NCBI GenBank assembly: GCA_021818445.1
Contig: JAKAEB010000006.1
Span: 1 to 64,000, forward strand
Direction: 5' to 3'
Length of the DNA: 64,000 nt
From: Planctomycetota bacterium
GTDB lineage: Bacteria; Planctomycetota; Phycisphaerae; WQYP01
Shown: positions 27,906-37,574 of the stretch, piece by piece
Layout: every line of letters starts with the position of its first letter
How positions within the stretch are numbered: the stretch's first letter is position 1
Notes under the pieces: generated by a model
What the model saw: the letters and a program-made list of their open reading frames with translations, nothing else
What the model was told of the DNA's origin: nothing
The model's database searches: none
Made by a program: the position numbers and the translations under genes

Positions 27906-28829
27906 ATGGATCAAGCACATCAACACACATTGGTCGGAGACGAAGATTTACAGGCGGGAAATTCGGACCGCCAAAGGGTATTATGCCCGGCTAAGGTCAA
28001 TTTGGGCTTAAGGGTATTTCCGCGCCGGGAGGATGGTTATCACGATATTGATTCGTGGTTCGCACCTTTATCGCTGGCCGATGTTCTGACGGTAAACGAG
28101 GCACCCCAGCCGGAAATAATACTTAACGGGATGACGGCCGACATTACCACAGAATTTGAAAAGAATCTGGCCGGGCGGGCAGCATTGGCCATGGGAGTTA
28201 TGGCTGGCAAGCCCGCGAACGTCCGAATTGAAATTGACAAGCTGATTCCCACCGGTGGCGGGCTGGGTGGCGGCAGTTCGGATGCGGCCGGAGCGATGCT
28301 GGCCATCAGCCGATTATGGCATTTGGATATTTCTCTGGATGTAATGGCGGCCGAGGCGCTTCAGCTTGGAAGCGATGTCCCTTTTTTTATTCGCGGGCAG
28401 TCGGCCCGCTGCCGGGGACGCGGGGAGCGCATGACGCCGCTGCACCGTACGACACCACTCTTTGGCGTACTGATTGTTCCACCTAAAGGCATTTCCACCG
28501 CCGAGGTGTATCGGATATTTGACGATCTTCCTGCCCCGGCGAACCGGGCACCCGCCTACGATAAAATCGCTAACGCCCCCGCCTGCCTTATCGATGATGC
28601 GATCTTCAACGATCTCCAACCCGCAGCATTTACGGCGGCCCCGTGGTTGAAGGAGTTGCATCACACTGTGGAGCGGGCACTTTGCCAGCGCGTACATATG
28701 AGTGGCAGCGGATCAACCTTATTCACGTTGCACGATCGCGCCGATCAAACCGAAGCGGCAGACGAGATTTTGCAAAAGGCGCTTGGTCACTCCGCCCGGA
28801 TTTTGCCGGTGCGGGTTTCCGGTGCGTAG
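27906..28829 (+). CDS. ispE: 4-diphosphocytidyl-2-C-methyl-D-erythritol kinase
   Basis: 307 residues. ATP-dependent kinase of the MEP isoprenoid pathway, GHMP family. Motifs are CPAKVNLGLRVFPRREDGYHDIDSWF at the N-terminus (given here across the catalytic Lys and His region), PTGGGLGGGSSDAAGAM as the ATP-binding loop, and HMSGSGSTLF near the C-terminus. The start is uncertain: ATG 27906 has GAGGAA ten bases upstream, while in-frame ATG 27888 and GTG 27870 are alternatives. The last 107 bp overlap the oppositely oriented MauE-like gene. Confidence 0.93.
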   Translation: MDQAHQHTLVGDEDLQAGNSDRQRVLCPAKVNLGLRVFPRREDGYHDIDSWFAPLSLADVLTVNEAPQPEIILNGMTADITTEFEKNLAGRAALAMGVMAGKPANVRIEIDKLIPTGGGLGGGSSDAAGAMLAISRLWHLDISLDVMAAEALQLGSDVPFFIRGQSARCRGRGERMTPLHRTTPLFGVLIVPPKGISTAEVYRIFDDLPAPANRAPAYDKIANAPACLIDDAIFNDLQPAAFTAAPWLKELHHTVERALCQRVHMSGSGSTLFTLHDRADQTEAADEILQKALGHSARILPVRVSGA

Positions 28830-29802
28830 CGGGACTGGCCGGGCGAGACGACAATTTTGCATGCGTAGTTAAAGGCGGTGTTGAAAACCCGAACCACTGA
28901 CCGGGGACGCGTGTACCAACGCGTGTCACCACGCCATTTTGGATGCCAATGAGTACCGGCAGAAAAGGCGGTAGCCAGTGGCGTGCCGACTTCATTTGAA
29001 ACATATGCATATGTTGCGTTGGCACATTTTTTGGTAATCGTCCAAACGGCGGAATTTGCACGAGCGCAACGTCAGGCAATGGACGTCTTTTTTCAACGCG
29101 CCGTTGCAGATGCCTTTCAATAAGCCTTATTTCCGCCTGGCAATCGGGGCATTGATGGTAGTACATGACAATAAGCCACTTACCGGAATGCAGGGGCCCC
29201 GCCGCCTTAATGAAACGCATAAGCGGCAGTTTTTTGCCATACCAGGATGGCGGATTGCATACGATGGGCCCATGGCCCCCGATCAGTCTGCCGTTGGCCA
29301 GCAGGTGCGCCGGCCTGAAATAGTTCATCGCAACGCCCGTGCCGATGAGAACCACCGTCAGCAAAACCGCAAACGATGTCATGCCCTGCCGAATCGGTGC
29401 CCTGACGTAAGGCATTTTTACGTATATCAGAATTGAAATAATTATGGACGTATCAAGTAGAGATGTAATCCACGGGTTGACTTTAACCGGGCCGAAACAA
29501 CCGCAGGAATGCCGCCCATGCAGCGCCCGGTCAATGGTGACGCCCAAAAATACCAGAAACACCAGGCCGGTAAATCGAATGGTCAGCGACCGCGCGAAGC
29601 CGGACAGAAGGGCCGACGCAAGGATCAGCTCGAATAGAATTTCCGCAAGATAGAAATGCGGATTGCTGCGCACACCGCCTTGGAGAAATTCGGCCAATTT
29701 CAAACCGGCGGCAATGTATAAAAGAATCGCAATCAAATTGGGAAGAAAATTCGGCGGAATTTTTCGGCCAGAGACGCTACCGGATTTTTCCGTTTTTTCC
29801 AA
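28723..29802 (-). CDS. MauE/DoxX-family redox membrane protein with thioredoxin-like C-terminal domain
   Basis: 359 residues. Four or five N-terminal helices (PNLIAILLYIAAGLKLAEF and onwards) include SCGCFGPVKVNPW, the CGCFG signature of MauE/DoxX redox-associated proteins. A further helix follows, then a soluble part with YHQCPDCQAEIRLIERHL, a CxxC in a thioredoxin-like position. Together these suggest membrane-linked disulphide exchange, with the CxxC domain outside the cytoplasm. The start is TTG 29802, supported by AGAGG six bases before it. The C-terminal 35 residues are read antisense to ispE and are basic and unstructured. The gene follows recO by 9 bp. Confidence 0.75.
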   Translation of the reverse strand: MEKTEKSGSVSGRKIPPNFLPNLIAILLYIAAGLKLAEFLQGGVRSNPHFYLAEILFELILASALLSGFARSLTIRFTGLVFLVFLGVTIDRALHGRHSCGCFGPVKVNPWITSLLDTSIIISILIYVKMPYVRAPIRQGMTSFAVLLTVVLIGTGVAMNYFRPAHLLANGRLIGGHGPIVCNPPSWYGKKLPLMRFIKAAGPLHSGKWLIVMYYHQCPDCQAEIRLIERHLQRRVEKRRPLPDVALVQIPPFGRLPKNVPTQHMHMFQMKSARHWLPPFLPVLIGIQNGVVTRVGTRVPGQWFGFSTPPLTTHAKLSSRPASPATHRKPAPAKSGRSDQAPFAKSRLPLRFDRRDRAT

Positions 29803-29811
29803 TGGTACCTC

Positions 29812-30663
29812 TCAACATATAACGGTTGCTGCAATGGGATAAACACTTGGCGGCATGTACATCGACTGAAAAGATTCGATAAGTCGCAAGCGGTCATCCA
29901 ACACCGCTCGCAGGTGGAACAGCAGCAATTGCGCCGCATGGTATAAGGCCACGGGATCGGCAGGTGCCTGATGCAAGGGATCGGGCAGATCGCAGGGTGG
30001 CGACAGGCGATTCAAGGCTGTGAGGATGCGGCGATCAACACGGGTAACTGTATCGGACCGACAGCAAAGATCACAGAATAGTCCCACCGAGTGGCGCTGA
30101 ATGCTGGCGTGCGGACCTAAAAGTTCTTTGCATCCCGCACACCGCATCAGGTCTGGTGCATAACCCGATAGCGATGCCGCATATTTCAGGTATGCCACGA
30201 CCGGACGGAGCGAATCAGCGGCCGCCACGTCGCTGAGAGTACGTTCCAATTGCCGCAGCATCTCCTCGGCAACATCATCCGAGGCACCAGTGGCTATCGT
30301 AACTTGGGCCAGAAGCTGTGCGGTAATTATTTTTTTGTAATGACGGCGAAGATGGGGGCGATGATCGGTCACGTCCCAGGCGGTCAACGTGGCCAATTGG
30401 CCATCTTGCCGGGCTGGAATATAAACCACCTGTCCGGCGGAAAGCACGTCCAAAGGTGCCATCAGTGGTGCCGATGATTTTTTAGGTATCCTGCGAATGC
30501 CTTTGGCTATCAGGCCAACCACGCCGTGGCGGGCGGTGAGCAGCGTGACAATCTGGCTGGTTTCCGAGAAATCAATCACGCGCAGACAGATGGATTTGCA
30601 GCATACCGTTTCAGCCATCGCCACTATTTTAGCATCACACTGTTCAGTCGGGGATGAGATCAT
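29812..30663 (-). CDS. recO: DNA repair protein RecO
   Basis: 283 residues. Mediates RecA loading in the RecFOR pathway. An OB-fold N-terminus (KSICLRVIDFSETSQIVTLLTARHGVVGLIAKG) is followed by a helical domain with a Cys4 zinc site CAGCKELL...CDLCC. ATG 30663 overlaps the stop of the upstream glycosidase gene (ATGA). An internal ATG at 30618 (MAETVCCK) would fit the family's usual N-terminus better, so either start is possible. Downstream by 9 bp is the MauE-like gene. Confidence 0.9.
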   Translation of the reverse strand: MISSPTEQCDAKIVAMAETVCCKSICLRVIDFSETSQIVTLLTARHGVVGLIAKGIRRIPKKSSAPLMAPLDVLSAGQVVYIPARQDGQLATLTAWDVTDHRPHLRRHYKKIITAQLLAQVTIATGASDDVAEEMLRQLERTLSDVAAADSLRPVVAYLKYAASLSGYAPDLMRCAGCKELLGPHASIQRHSVGLFCDLCCRSDTVTRVDRRILTALNRLSPPCDLPDPLHQAPADPVALYHAAQLLLFHLRAVLDDRLRLIESFQSMYMPPSVYPIAATVIC

Positions 30664-32945
30664 CCACCGGAATTCAGGATCAACACATTGGCGTAGCGAA
30701 CCGCCTGATGATGTTGCAACTCGCGATGGGTCGCCACTTTTACAGGAATCACCACATGATAAAGATGCGATGTGCGGCTCGATTCATTAACCGGCAGTTC
30801 TTTCCCGGCGGCGATGACCGATGGCGTGTGGTAGGAGTAAAAGGTCAGCGGCACACTCTTTTCGCTCAAGGCGAAAACAACCTGCATGCCAACTCCACTA
30901 TGTACACCGTGTATCGGTGCCAGTCGTGCGATGCGGGCGGTTCCCGTGGGAACCATCTGCCGCAAATCGCCGAGGAAGGCGATCCGCGATGGCAAGATTG
31001 GAGAAAGCACCCAATAGGCCCACTTCTGTGGTGCCAGCCTGATGTCAACGGGTGCATGGCGGTCAAAAAGCCTTGTCCTGCCCGTGAAATAGTCACGCGC
31101 AATCCACGCACCATGTGGATTGAGGCCCAGACTTCGCGGCGTAAGCGTGAGCGTCGGCTCATCTCCGTCCCGACGGAATACAAAGACCAATGGGGTTTTA
31201 ATATTGCCGCCAGCGTAGGTTGTGGCCACAAGGGGTATTTTCATTCCGCTTGCATCATTGACAATTGTCCGGTCCGTAGGCATCAACGGAAGCGTTGGTT
31301 TGACGAGGCGTCCATCGGCGCGCGTGGCCATCGCAATGTTATTAACGTCAGTATGGCCCAGCGAATCACCCACTCCAACTGGACCGCCAGAGAGCAGCGA
31401 TAACAACATATTGCCCCGCTCGGAACTCATAAATACATCCGACCAAGGCCACGCACCAACGGCGTGAATGAACATTGAATTGTAAATGAAATTGCGCCAG
31501 CGAGCCTTTAAGAAGCGATCATCGGCACCACGCATCGCAATCACATCGGCGCGTTCGCCGGCCTCCATTAAAAAGCGACCGGTCTCCATGCAGTAAATGG
31601 TTGCTATATGATGGCTGGAAAGTGCATGGGTCATGCCGTGGGCAAAATCCCGGGCCAGGGAAAGATGGGTGTGGAGTTGCGGGGACTGGCCATAGATATC
31701 AATCAGCCAGTCCTGCTCCATAGCCCGCCCACCTGAATGAGCCAAATAACGAGCCCGTGATTTCCAATACGCGGGATCCGCGGCAGCAATGCCTGAAATA
31801 CGGAACTTTTTGTGGTACGGACTGTGCCGGGCTATCCAACGGGCATGCACCACCAGCGGCAGACCCACCTGCCGATGAAAAGCATTCAGGCCATGGGGAA
31901 ACAATTGATGAGCCGCATGGTAAAGCCATGTGCCGCCAAAATGGTTCCACCGGTTGTTGGTTGGAAGGTGAGGGTTCATAGGCCCCACTGACTTACCATT
32001 GTAGAAGTGAAATGATTTGTCGTACCACCAGCTATCGAGTTCCATATAACCAAGATGGATATTATCTTTGCGAAAATCCGAGGCGATTTTCAGCAGGGTA
32101 CCGGTATAACCATATTTTTTATCGTAGTTGTAAAAGTATGTGGCCCCATTGTCGGTCCAGTAGCCAAAATCTCGTAGGATGGGGGTAGCGTCCTCGGATA
32201 CGGCCGGGCGATGGTGCAAAGCCCGAAACGCCGTGCCCCAAGCTGCAATGGTGTGGCGAATTCCATTACCAAACACCAGCAATGTCTGGTGTTGCCCCTT
32301 AAGTGCTGAGCCGGTAACCCCCGGATTAAAACCATCGGCCATTAAATTTCGCCCATCACCATACAGACGGGAGACGAGAATTTCCGAGGCAGGGGCAAAA
32401 ATGCATGTCCTGAATCGTCTATTAAAAAACACCCACGGCGTAGCGGTGTCGGCCAGATTAAACTGTGGCGGGGTAAAGACGCGTTCGTCGAGGCTCATGT
32501 GCAGCAGACCGTGCGGCATATGCCTGAATACGGGAAAGCGAGAACCGGCCATTTGATCGGCGGCGCTGAAAACAATAGTCTGGCGACTTGGATACAAGGT
32601 AGTGGAAAATTTTGTTGGCGATCCGGGCTCCATCCAAACCAATCGCATCCCTTTTCCAAGGGCTGTGCTGACGATCGATTGTTTGATGCCTATCGGTGGT
32701 TTAGCCATTGCGCCGCTGTACGCCCAATGCGTTTCGGGCCATATCACTCGATAATGACCATCGGCGGAGGAAAGTGTTAACGCAACTCCATGGGGACCGG
32801 ACTGCAGGGTCCAGATTTTGGCCGATAACTTTTGCGTAGCGGCCAGCCAGATCGTGGCCATCGCAAGCAACGTCAAGGGCCTCTGGCGGAAATTTTGGGC
32901 TATTTTGCGTACTGCCCGTATGCTTGTAACTGCCGCGTCACGCAT
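30660..32945 (-). CDS. Secreted large glycosidase-like protein, unclassified (GH-D clan-like barrel suspected)
   Basis: 761 residues from ATG 32945, which has AAGGGG upstream. A signal peptide (LTLLAMATIWLAATQKLSA) follows. The N-terminal part is beta-sandwich-like. The centre reads as a TIM barrel: DFGYWTDNGATYFYNYD, LGYMELDSWWYDK, LPLVVHARWIARHSPY, RAMEQDWLIDIYGQ, AWPWSDVF. A C-terminal beta domain has WIARDYFTGRTRLF. ELDSWW and EQDW resemble nucleophile and acid motifs of alpha-galactosidase-like families GH31/GH36, but I cannot place it in a named family. The neighbouring recO is unrelated despite the ATGA overlap. Plant-polysaccharide degradation is inferred from the other enzymes in the window. 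Confidence 0.65.
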   Translation of the reverse strand: MRDAAVTSIRAVRKIAQNFRQRPLTLLAMATIWLAATQKLSAKIWTLQSGPHGVALTLSSADGHYRVIWPETHWAYSGAMAKPPIGIKQSIVSTALGKGMRLVWMEPGSPTKFSTTLYPSRQTIVFSAADQMAGSRFPVFRHMPHGLLHMSLDERVFTPPQFNLADTATPWVFFNRRFRTCIFAPASEILVSRLYGDGRNLMADGFNPGVTGSALKGQHQTLLVFGNGIRHTIAAWGTAFRALHHRPAVSEDATPILRDFGYWTDNGATYFYNYDKKYGYTGTLLKIASDFRKDNIHLGYMELDSWWYDKSFHFYNGKSVGPMNPHLPTNNRWNHFGGTWLYHAAHQLFPHGLNAFHRQVGLPLVVHARWIARHSPYHKKFRISGIAAADPAYWKSRARYLAHSGGRAMEQDWLIDIYGQSPQLHTHLSLARDFAHGMTHALSSHHIATIYCMETGRFLMEAGERADVIAMRGADDRFLKARWRNFIYNSMFIHAVGAWPWSDVFMSSERGNMLLSLLSGGPVGVGDSLGHTDVNNIAMATRADGRLVKPTLPLMPTDRTIVNDASGMKIPLVATTYAGGNIKTPLVFVFRRDGDEPTLTLTPRSLGLNPHGAWIARDYFTGRTRLFDRHAPVDIRLAPQKWAYWVLSPILPSRIAFLGDLRQMVPTGTARIARLAPIHGVHSGVGMQVVFALSEKSVPLTFYSYHTPSVIAAGKELPVNESSRTSHLYHVVIPVKVATHRELQHHQAVRYANVLILNSGG

Positions 32946-33367
32946 TATCACACCCCTTGAATCGGCATCTACGCCATAATGGTTGTTTCCCAGTCCTGAT
33001 TGGTAGCAAGACTCTATCGGACCTGCCAAGGGATATTATCGCGGGGAATTGCCATCCGCAATGTACGCGGAGAGTACCGCGTGCTGCCCCCATTGGATAG
33101 CTGAACAGTCAGAATGCAGTTGCCGATCGTCGCCGATAAACCGATTCATGCGGTACTGCAAGCAGGCAAAATTCAGATGCTTGATGCCCATAACAGGAGG
33201 AATTGGCCGTAAAGCGTGAAAATTATGCGTGCGGAGTCAAAATTTGCTTGCATTTGAGGTGTCACGGGTTTAGACTCATGGAGACAGGTCGAGCACTGCT
33301 TCGTAGTGCCAACTGGTTGTAAAAAATTTGGTTCTCCGCGGGGTTCTCGAACAAGAAGGAGCATCCC
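32946..33367. other. Divergent intergenic region
   Basis: 422 bp between the glycosidase and the zinc-ribbon gene. It holds AGGAGG at 33195-33200 followed by a 39-codon TTG frame (33203-33322) that resembles nothing known and is spaced too closely to the SD. Promoters for both flanking genes must lie here, but I see no convincing -35/-10 pair. Confidence 0.45.
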
Positions 33368-34015
33368 ATGAGCGATAAACCCTTAATGTGTCCGACGTGT
33401 GCAACACACATGGACTCTCCCCACGGCCTGGCGGCGTTGGTGAGCAAGTTGCAGCGAGCGCATCTGAGATGCCATAAATGCGGCAGAAACGCGCACCCGA
33501 AGGACGCTCAGATCATGTCAACCTCCTACCAGCATTGGTTCGGCCAATTCAGGCTGCAACTTGAGGCGGCGATTGGTTATCTGCCGCACTTGGAACGCGG
33601 TCCGGCGATCGAAGTGCTTAAACCACGGCATTTTGATGATGACATCCATCACCTGCACACGTTTAGAGAACTGCTCGACTATGCCGGGGAGGTCTTCCGG
33701 CCGGTATTTCGGGACCGCGCGTTGGGTTATGACGATGCGGAACTTTCAATTTCGCCCCTCAATCGGGAGGGAAGTAACGTGGCAATGGGCCTGTCCGTAT
33801 TCGGTCACTGCGGACACAATCATGAGCAGGACGCATGGACATTGCTCATTACACGCTACGGGCCGCGGGGTTTTATGACATACCTGATCACCGGCCACAC
33901 CAAACACCCCCTGCCGATCGACGCTGTAAAAAGTGTTTCGCTCGATGGTAAGCCGATGCATGTGTGGTCAATGAAGCAGCATAAGCCACCCGCCCCGGCA
34001 GCCGTAAGCCGCTAA
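33368..34015 (+). CDS. Hypothetical protein with N-terminal zinc ribbon
   Basis: 215 residues, not recognised. It starts with CPTCATHMDSPHG and CHKCGRNAHP, two CxxC pairs 27 residues apart that probably bind one zinc ion. The rest is soluble, with no membrane segment, and contains HFDDDIHHLHTFREL and FGHCGHNHEQDAWTLL, rich in His and Asp. AAGGAG precedes ATG 33368 at good distance, so expression is likely. A DNA- or protein-binding role is the usual guess for such ribbons but nothing here proves it. It stands alone between two leftward genes. Confidence 0.7.
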   Translation: MSDKPLMCPTCATHMDSPHGLAALVSKLQRAHLRCHKCGRNAHPKDAQIMSTSYQHWFGQFRLQLEAAIGYLPHLERGPAIEVLKPRHFDDDIHHLHTFRELLDYAGEVFRPVFRDRALGYDDAELSISPLNREGSNVAMGLSVFGHCGHNHEQDAWTLLITRYGPRGFMTYLITGHTKHPLPIDAVKSVSLDGKPMHVWSMKQHKPPAPAAVSR

Positions 34016-34067
34016 AACCGATCCTTATGACTGCATTCTGGCGGCGCGGTGCGACGGGCGATGGTAA

Positions 34068-34586
34068 TCAGTCATACCGCAGAACGCTGTGGACATCGTA
34101 GCGTGAAAGCAGCCGGACGCCTGAAAGAAACGCCAGTTCAATCAGCACTGCAATGCCGATAATTTCGCCACCCAGGTTTTCCACCAGCTTGCAGCAGGCA
34201 CCCATGGTGCCACCAGTGGCCAGCAAATCATCCACCATCAAAATCCGTTGCCCACGAATGATGGCGTCGGCATGAATCTCAACCGTATCTTGCCCATATT
34301 CCAGATCATAGGCGACGGATAATTTTTTATGGGGCAGTTTGCCCGGCTTTCGCACGGGGACAAATCCGCAGGAAAGCGCCTGTGCCACCGCTATGCCGAA
34401 GATAAAACCGCGTGATTCGGCACCCACCACCAATTCAACCCCTTTTCCACGAAAGGGGTTGGCGAGCATCTCAATAGCCAGGGCCAGACCCTGCGGATTG
34501 GCCAACAGCGGCGTAATATCTTTAAATACGATTCCCGGCTTGGGAAAATCCGGTATATCACGTATTAATTTTTCCAGCTCGATCAT
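34068..34586 (-). CDS. apt: Adenine phosphoribosyltransferase
   Basis: 172 residues. Converts adenine and PRPP to AMP (purine salvage). Motifs are IPDFPKPGIVFKDITPLL near the N-terminus, GAESRGFIFG, the KPGKLPHK flexible-loop segment, and the PRPP-binding loop MVDDLLATGGTM. The length is exactly that of the family. ATG 34586 has GGAG upstream. Confidence 0.96.
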   Translation of the reverse strand: MIELEKLIRDIPDFPKPGIVFKDITPLLANPQGLALAIEMLANPFRGKGVELVVGAESRGFIFGIAVAQALSCGFVPVRKPGKLPHKKLSVAYDLEYGQDTVEIHADAIIRGQRILMVDDLLATGGTMGACCKLVENLGGEIIGIAVLIELAFLSGVRLLSRYDVHSVLRYD

Positions 34587-34679
34587 GCGTCATGCTCCAA
34601 TCACCAATCTGGCCGGGATTGAATATAACCGGCTTTGAGTGTTATGTGCGATGCGGGGCAGAACACCATTACTCCGTAG

Positions 34680-37226
34680 TCAGTGTCGACCATTTGCCGA
34701 CTTCCCCCACCGTCCTGAGAGCCGCCATCCATGCGGCCGGAGCCATATGCACAGCGCCCCATCCGTCGCCGTCGATGCCAAATTCCCATGCCAGTTGGAC
34801 AGCGCCAGTGAATCGGCCTTTTTTGCAGCTCGCGTCTCGCCCGTACAGACAATAAACGCGGGGTGGAGCTTTAACAGCCTGACGGCGGCCGCCGGATGCA
34901 GATTTCCCGCCCCAATAAGCACAATGCCGGCAACTGGCTTACCGCGCAACTGCCTCCGCACGTTTTGCAGCACGCGGGAAACGGCCTGAGTGCGACAGAG
35001 AACAAGTACGCGCTGGCCTTCAGCAGTAATCAACATGACATTGCCGCGATATTTTTTGGTTACCGAGCCGCGGGCCGGGGGCCACAGCACTCTCAGCCGA
35101 CTATGAGAACCGATTTGAATCATCTTTCCCGCCAGCAAGGCATGGACGCGTCCACCATGCCTTATTTGCCGGAGAAATTGCCTGACGGAGCGGGATGCGC
35201 CGGTGGTGCGACAATCAGCGGCGTTGATCCAAAGGGACGCGTGCGGGTAGGCGGCGCGGAGCGGTAACGCCCCCGCAGCGTGGAGCGAATCTATTTGAGT
35301 CAGAAATATACCGGCTAAGTCGGAGACTCCCCAATCTTTTAATACCTCGCGAATATTCCGACTGCAAATCGCGGCCGAGCCGGCCGTGCCGGCATCTATG
35401 ACATACGCCCGCCGTGAAAGCCAGTTATGGCCCCTCTGCAGCAACACCGCATTGCCACTGTGCAGGCTTAATACTGCAATTTTCAGTTGGGACGGATGCG
35501 ACTGCACCAACGCCAATAATGGAACGCCCACTGTCAGTACGCCACCGGCACTGGCGATCGCCTTGCGATTTACCCGCAGATGATGCCGGAGTACCCACAC
35601 CATAAGCAAAGCGTAAAAACTAATAATCCACGCCGGCGAGGGTGCCCGTACCACGAACTGACTGCCCGGCAATCGCGCCAGCAGATGCACGCTCCACGCC
35701 AGAACATCGGCACAGGGGGTAGCAATCACCGCCGCTATTTTGGCCAGACTCGGTACCAGTGCAGCCACGCATAACTGCACCAGTCCGGTGATCAATGCCG
35801 CGCAGACGAAGGGAAACAATAACAGACCGGTCGCCACACCCCATGGGGTAATTTGGTGATAGTGATACATCACCAATGGAAGCGATACCATGGTACCGAT
35901 AAGATTGGCCGTTAATGTTCCGGCGACAAATGCGGCCAGGCGGAACCTGAATCTGTCAATTCGTTTCTGCGATGCGTTGGCTATGTCGGTCAGGCGGGCA
36001 AGCCAAGGGCCAAACAGCGCGGAATAGAAGCGCGGTGCCATAACAATCAGCATCCCCGTCACGAGAAAACTTAATTGAAATGAAGCGTCAAATAATTCGG
36101 CCGGACGCCAAAGCAAAACCACCAACGCCGTTACGCCAAGAATATTTGTTATGCGCACTGGCCTGCCTATGAGCATGGTCAGCAACACCAGTACGGTGCC
36201 AAGCGCTGCGCGAACCACCGGCGGACCGCACGGCGTTACCAGCATATAGGCCAATACCAGCAGCAATGTCACACCAGCACGCGTGCGAGGCGATTTAATT
36301 AACAAGCGCAAAATCAGCCAGATCGCTTCCGCGATCAGTGCCACATGCAAACCGGAAAGCGCCAGAAGATGGGCGGCTCCGCATCGGGAAAAATCGCGTT
36401 CAATTTTAATAATGGACGGATCTCGAAAGCCCAGAAGCAATGCCACCATCTCGTTACCAGCCAGCGTGTGTGCACCAAATGAATGCAAAAATCTGCGGCG
36501 TAGTTCCACCCGCTGCTGCGCCAGAAAGCCGGATAGCGGGAAAAGGGATGGATGCGATGAAAGTATCTTGATTTGGGCCGAATGAGTGAGATCGATTTGA
36601 GAAAATATTCGACGGGTTCGCAGGTATTCACGGTAATCGAATGCTCCCGGATTGGCCGGTGCTGCGGGTTGAGATAGCCACCCCCATACCTCCACATGCT
36701 GATTAACATGCAGGGCCGGAAGCCAACTTGGCACGTGAACGATTACCCGCCCGGCTGCCGATGCCCATCGATGATCGTTCCGACAGGCTATGGCTCGGGC
36801 GGTGAACGTGGTGTAGCCGCCGGCGATCGAAAATAGCGGTCCGCCCGGCGGCTTCTGCCGATGCTGCGGTGGGGATGTAATAAGGAGCCGGGCATGAATG
36901 AGTGCCCGACCCGTCGCCGGCGCGAATCGGCCGATGTTGTTGACCGCCATCTGCCGCTGCTGAAGATTGAACCTTGCCGCACCGACGGCCGTGCACGTGA
37001 GTAATAACAAAATGAAGCTGCCCCACGGCCACCGCCGAATCATCACCATGGATGAAACCATCGCCAGCACCGCCAGCGCCAGCGCGGATATCGTCACCCC
37101 CGGCCACTTCCAGCCAATGGCGATGCCGGCCGCCAAAGCGAGCGCAAGAAATACCGCCGGGTCTGTGGCGGGTGTGCGGTGCCAAGCAGCAGATGGCGGT
37201 TTTTCCGGCGCAGAGGTCAGACACAT
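34680..37226 (-). CDS. comEC: ComEC/Rec2 family DNA-uptake channel protein
   Basis: 848 residues. The multi-helix inner-membrane protein has an N-terminal DUF4131-like part (ALIHARLL...FTARAIAC) and a Competence domain with CGAAHLLALSGLHVALIAEA, the family hallmark. A C-terminal metallo-beta-lactamase-like domain is shortened: LKIAVLSLHSGNAVLL, YVIDAGTAGSA. The usual HxHxDH ligands are replaced by LTQIDSLHAAG, so nuclease activity of that part is doubtful. ComEC moves single-stranded DNA into the cytoplasm. Other com genes are not in the window. Confidence 0.9.
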   Translation of the reverse strand: MCLTSAPEKPPSAAWHRTPATDPAVFLALALAAGIAIGWKWPGVTISALALAVLAMVSSMVMIRRWPWGSFILLLLTCTAVGAARFNLQQRQMAVNNIGRFAPATGRALIHARLLITSPPQHRQKPPGGPLFSIAGGYTTFTARAIACRNDHRWASAAGRVIVHVPSWLPALHVNQHVEVWGWLSQPAAPANPGAFDYREYLRTRRIFSQIDLTHSAQIKILSSHPSLFPLSGFLAQQRVELRRRFLHSFGAHTLAGNEMVALLLGFRDPSIIKIERDFSRCGAAHLLALSGLHVALIAEAIWLILRLLIKSPRTRAGVTLLLVLAYMLVTPCGPPVVRAALGTVLVLLTMLIGRPVRITNILGVTALVVLLWRPAELFDASFQLSFLVTGMLIVMAPRFYSALFGPWLARLTDIANASQKRIDRFRFRLAAFVAGTLTANLIGTMVSLPLVMYHYHQITPWGVATGLLLFPFVCAALITGLVQLCVAALVPSLAKIAAVIATPCADVLAWSVHLLARLPGSQFVVRAPSPAWIISFYALLMVWVLRHHLRVNRKAIASAGGVLTVGVPLLALVQSHPSQLKIAVLSLHSGNAVLLQRGHNWLSRRAYVIDAGTAGSAAICSRNIREVLKDWGVSDLAGIFLTQIDSLHAAGALPLRAAYPHASLWINAADCRTTGASRSVRQFLRQIRHGGRVHALLAGKMIQIGSHSRLRVLWPPARGSVTKKYRGNVMLITAEGQRVLVLCRTQAVSRVLQNVRRQLRGKPVAGIVLIGAGNLHPAAAVRLLKLHPAFIVCTGETRAAKKADSLALSNWHGNLASTATDGALCIWLRPHGWRLSGRWGKSANGRH

Positions 37227-37574
37227 CTCCCTTGAAATTTAGTGTGCAAATAGTATAGTCGCACTCCGACATCTGTGCTTTGGGGCCGGGGATTTGTACG
37301 ATTTGCCCGCCGTTCTCGGACCTTTCACGGCCGCACGGCTACGGCATGGCCAATGACCCATGGCATACAGGTGCTGTCTCGCGCCCACGAAAATTCACAG
37401 GTCTATCCGTATTGGATACAATCGGAGAGCAAAGAATTTCAAGGTTGGAGCATCCGTTAAATGCACCAACGCGACGAAAAAGTTTATCATGTTATGCTGT
37501 ACTGAATTGGACGCAGGACCTATACCACCGATTGAAGGGTAGATGGGTCCCAAATTATGCGGTGATGAACAGTG
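37227..37574. other. Divergent intergenic region between comEC and pssA
   Basis: 348 bp with no gene that I can support. Short frames here do not resemble known proteins. A weak promoter-like TATGCT lies near 37490-37500, too poor to call. Confidence 0.4.
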
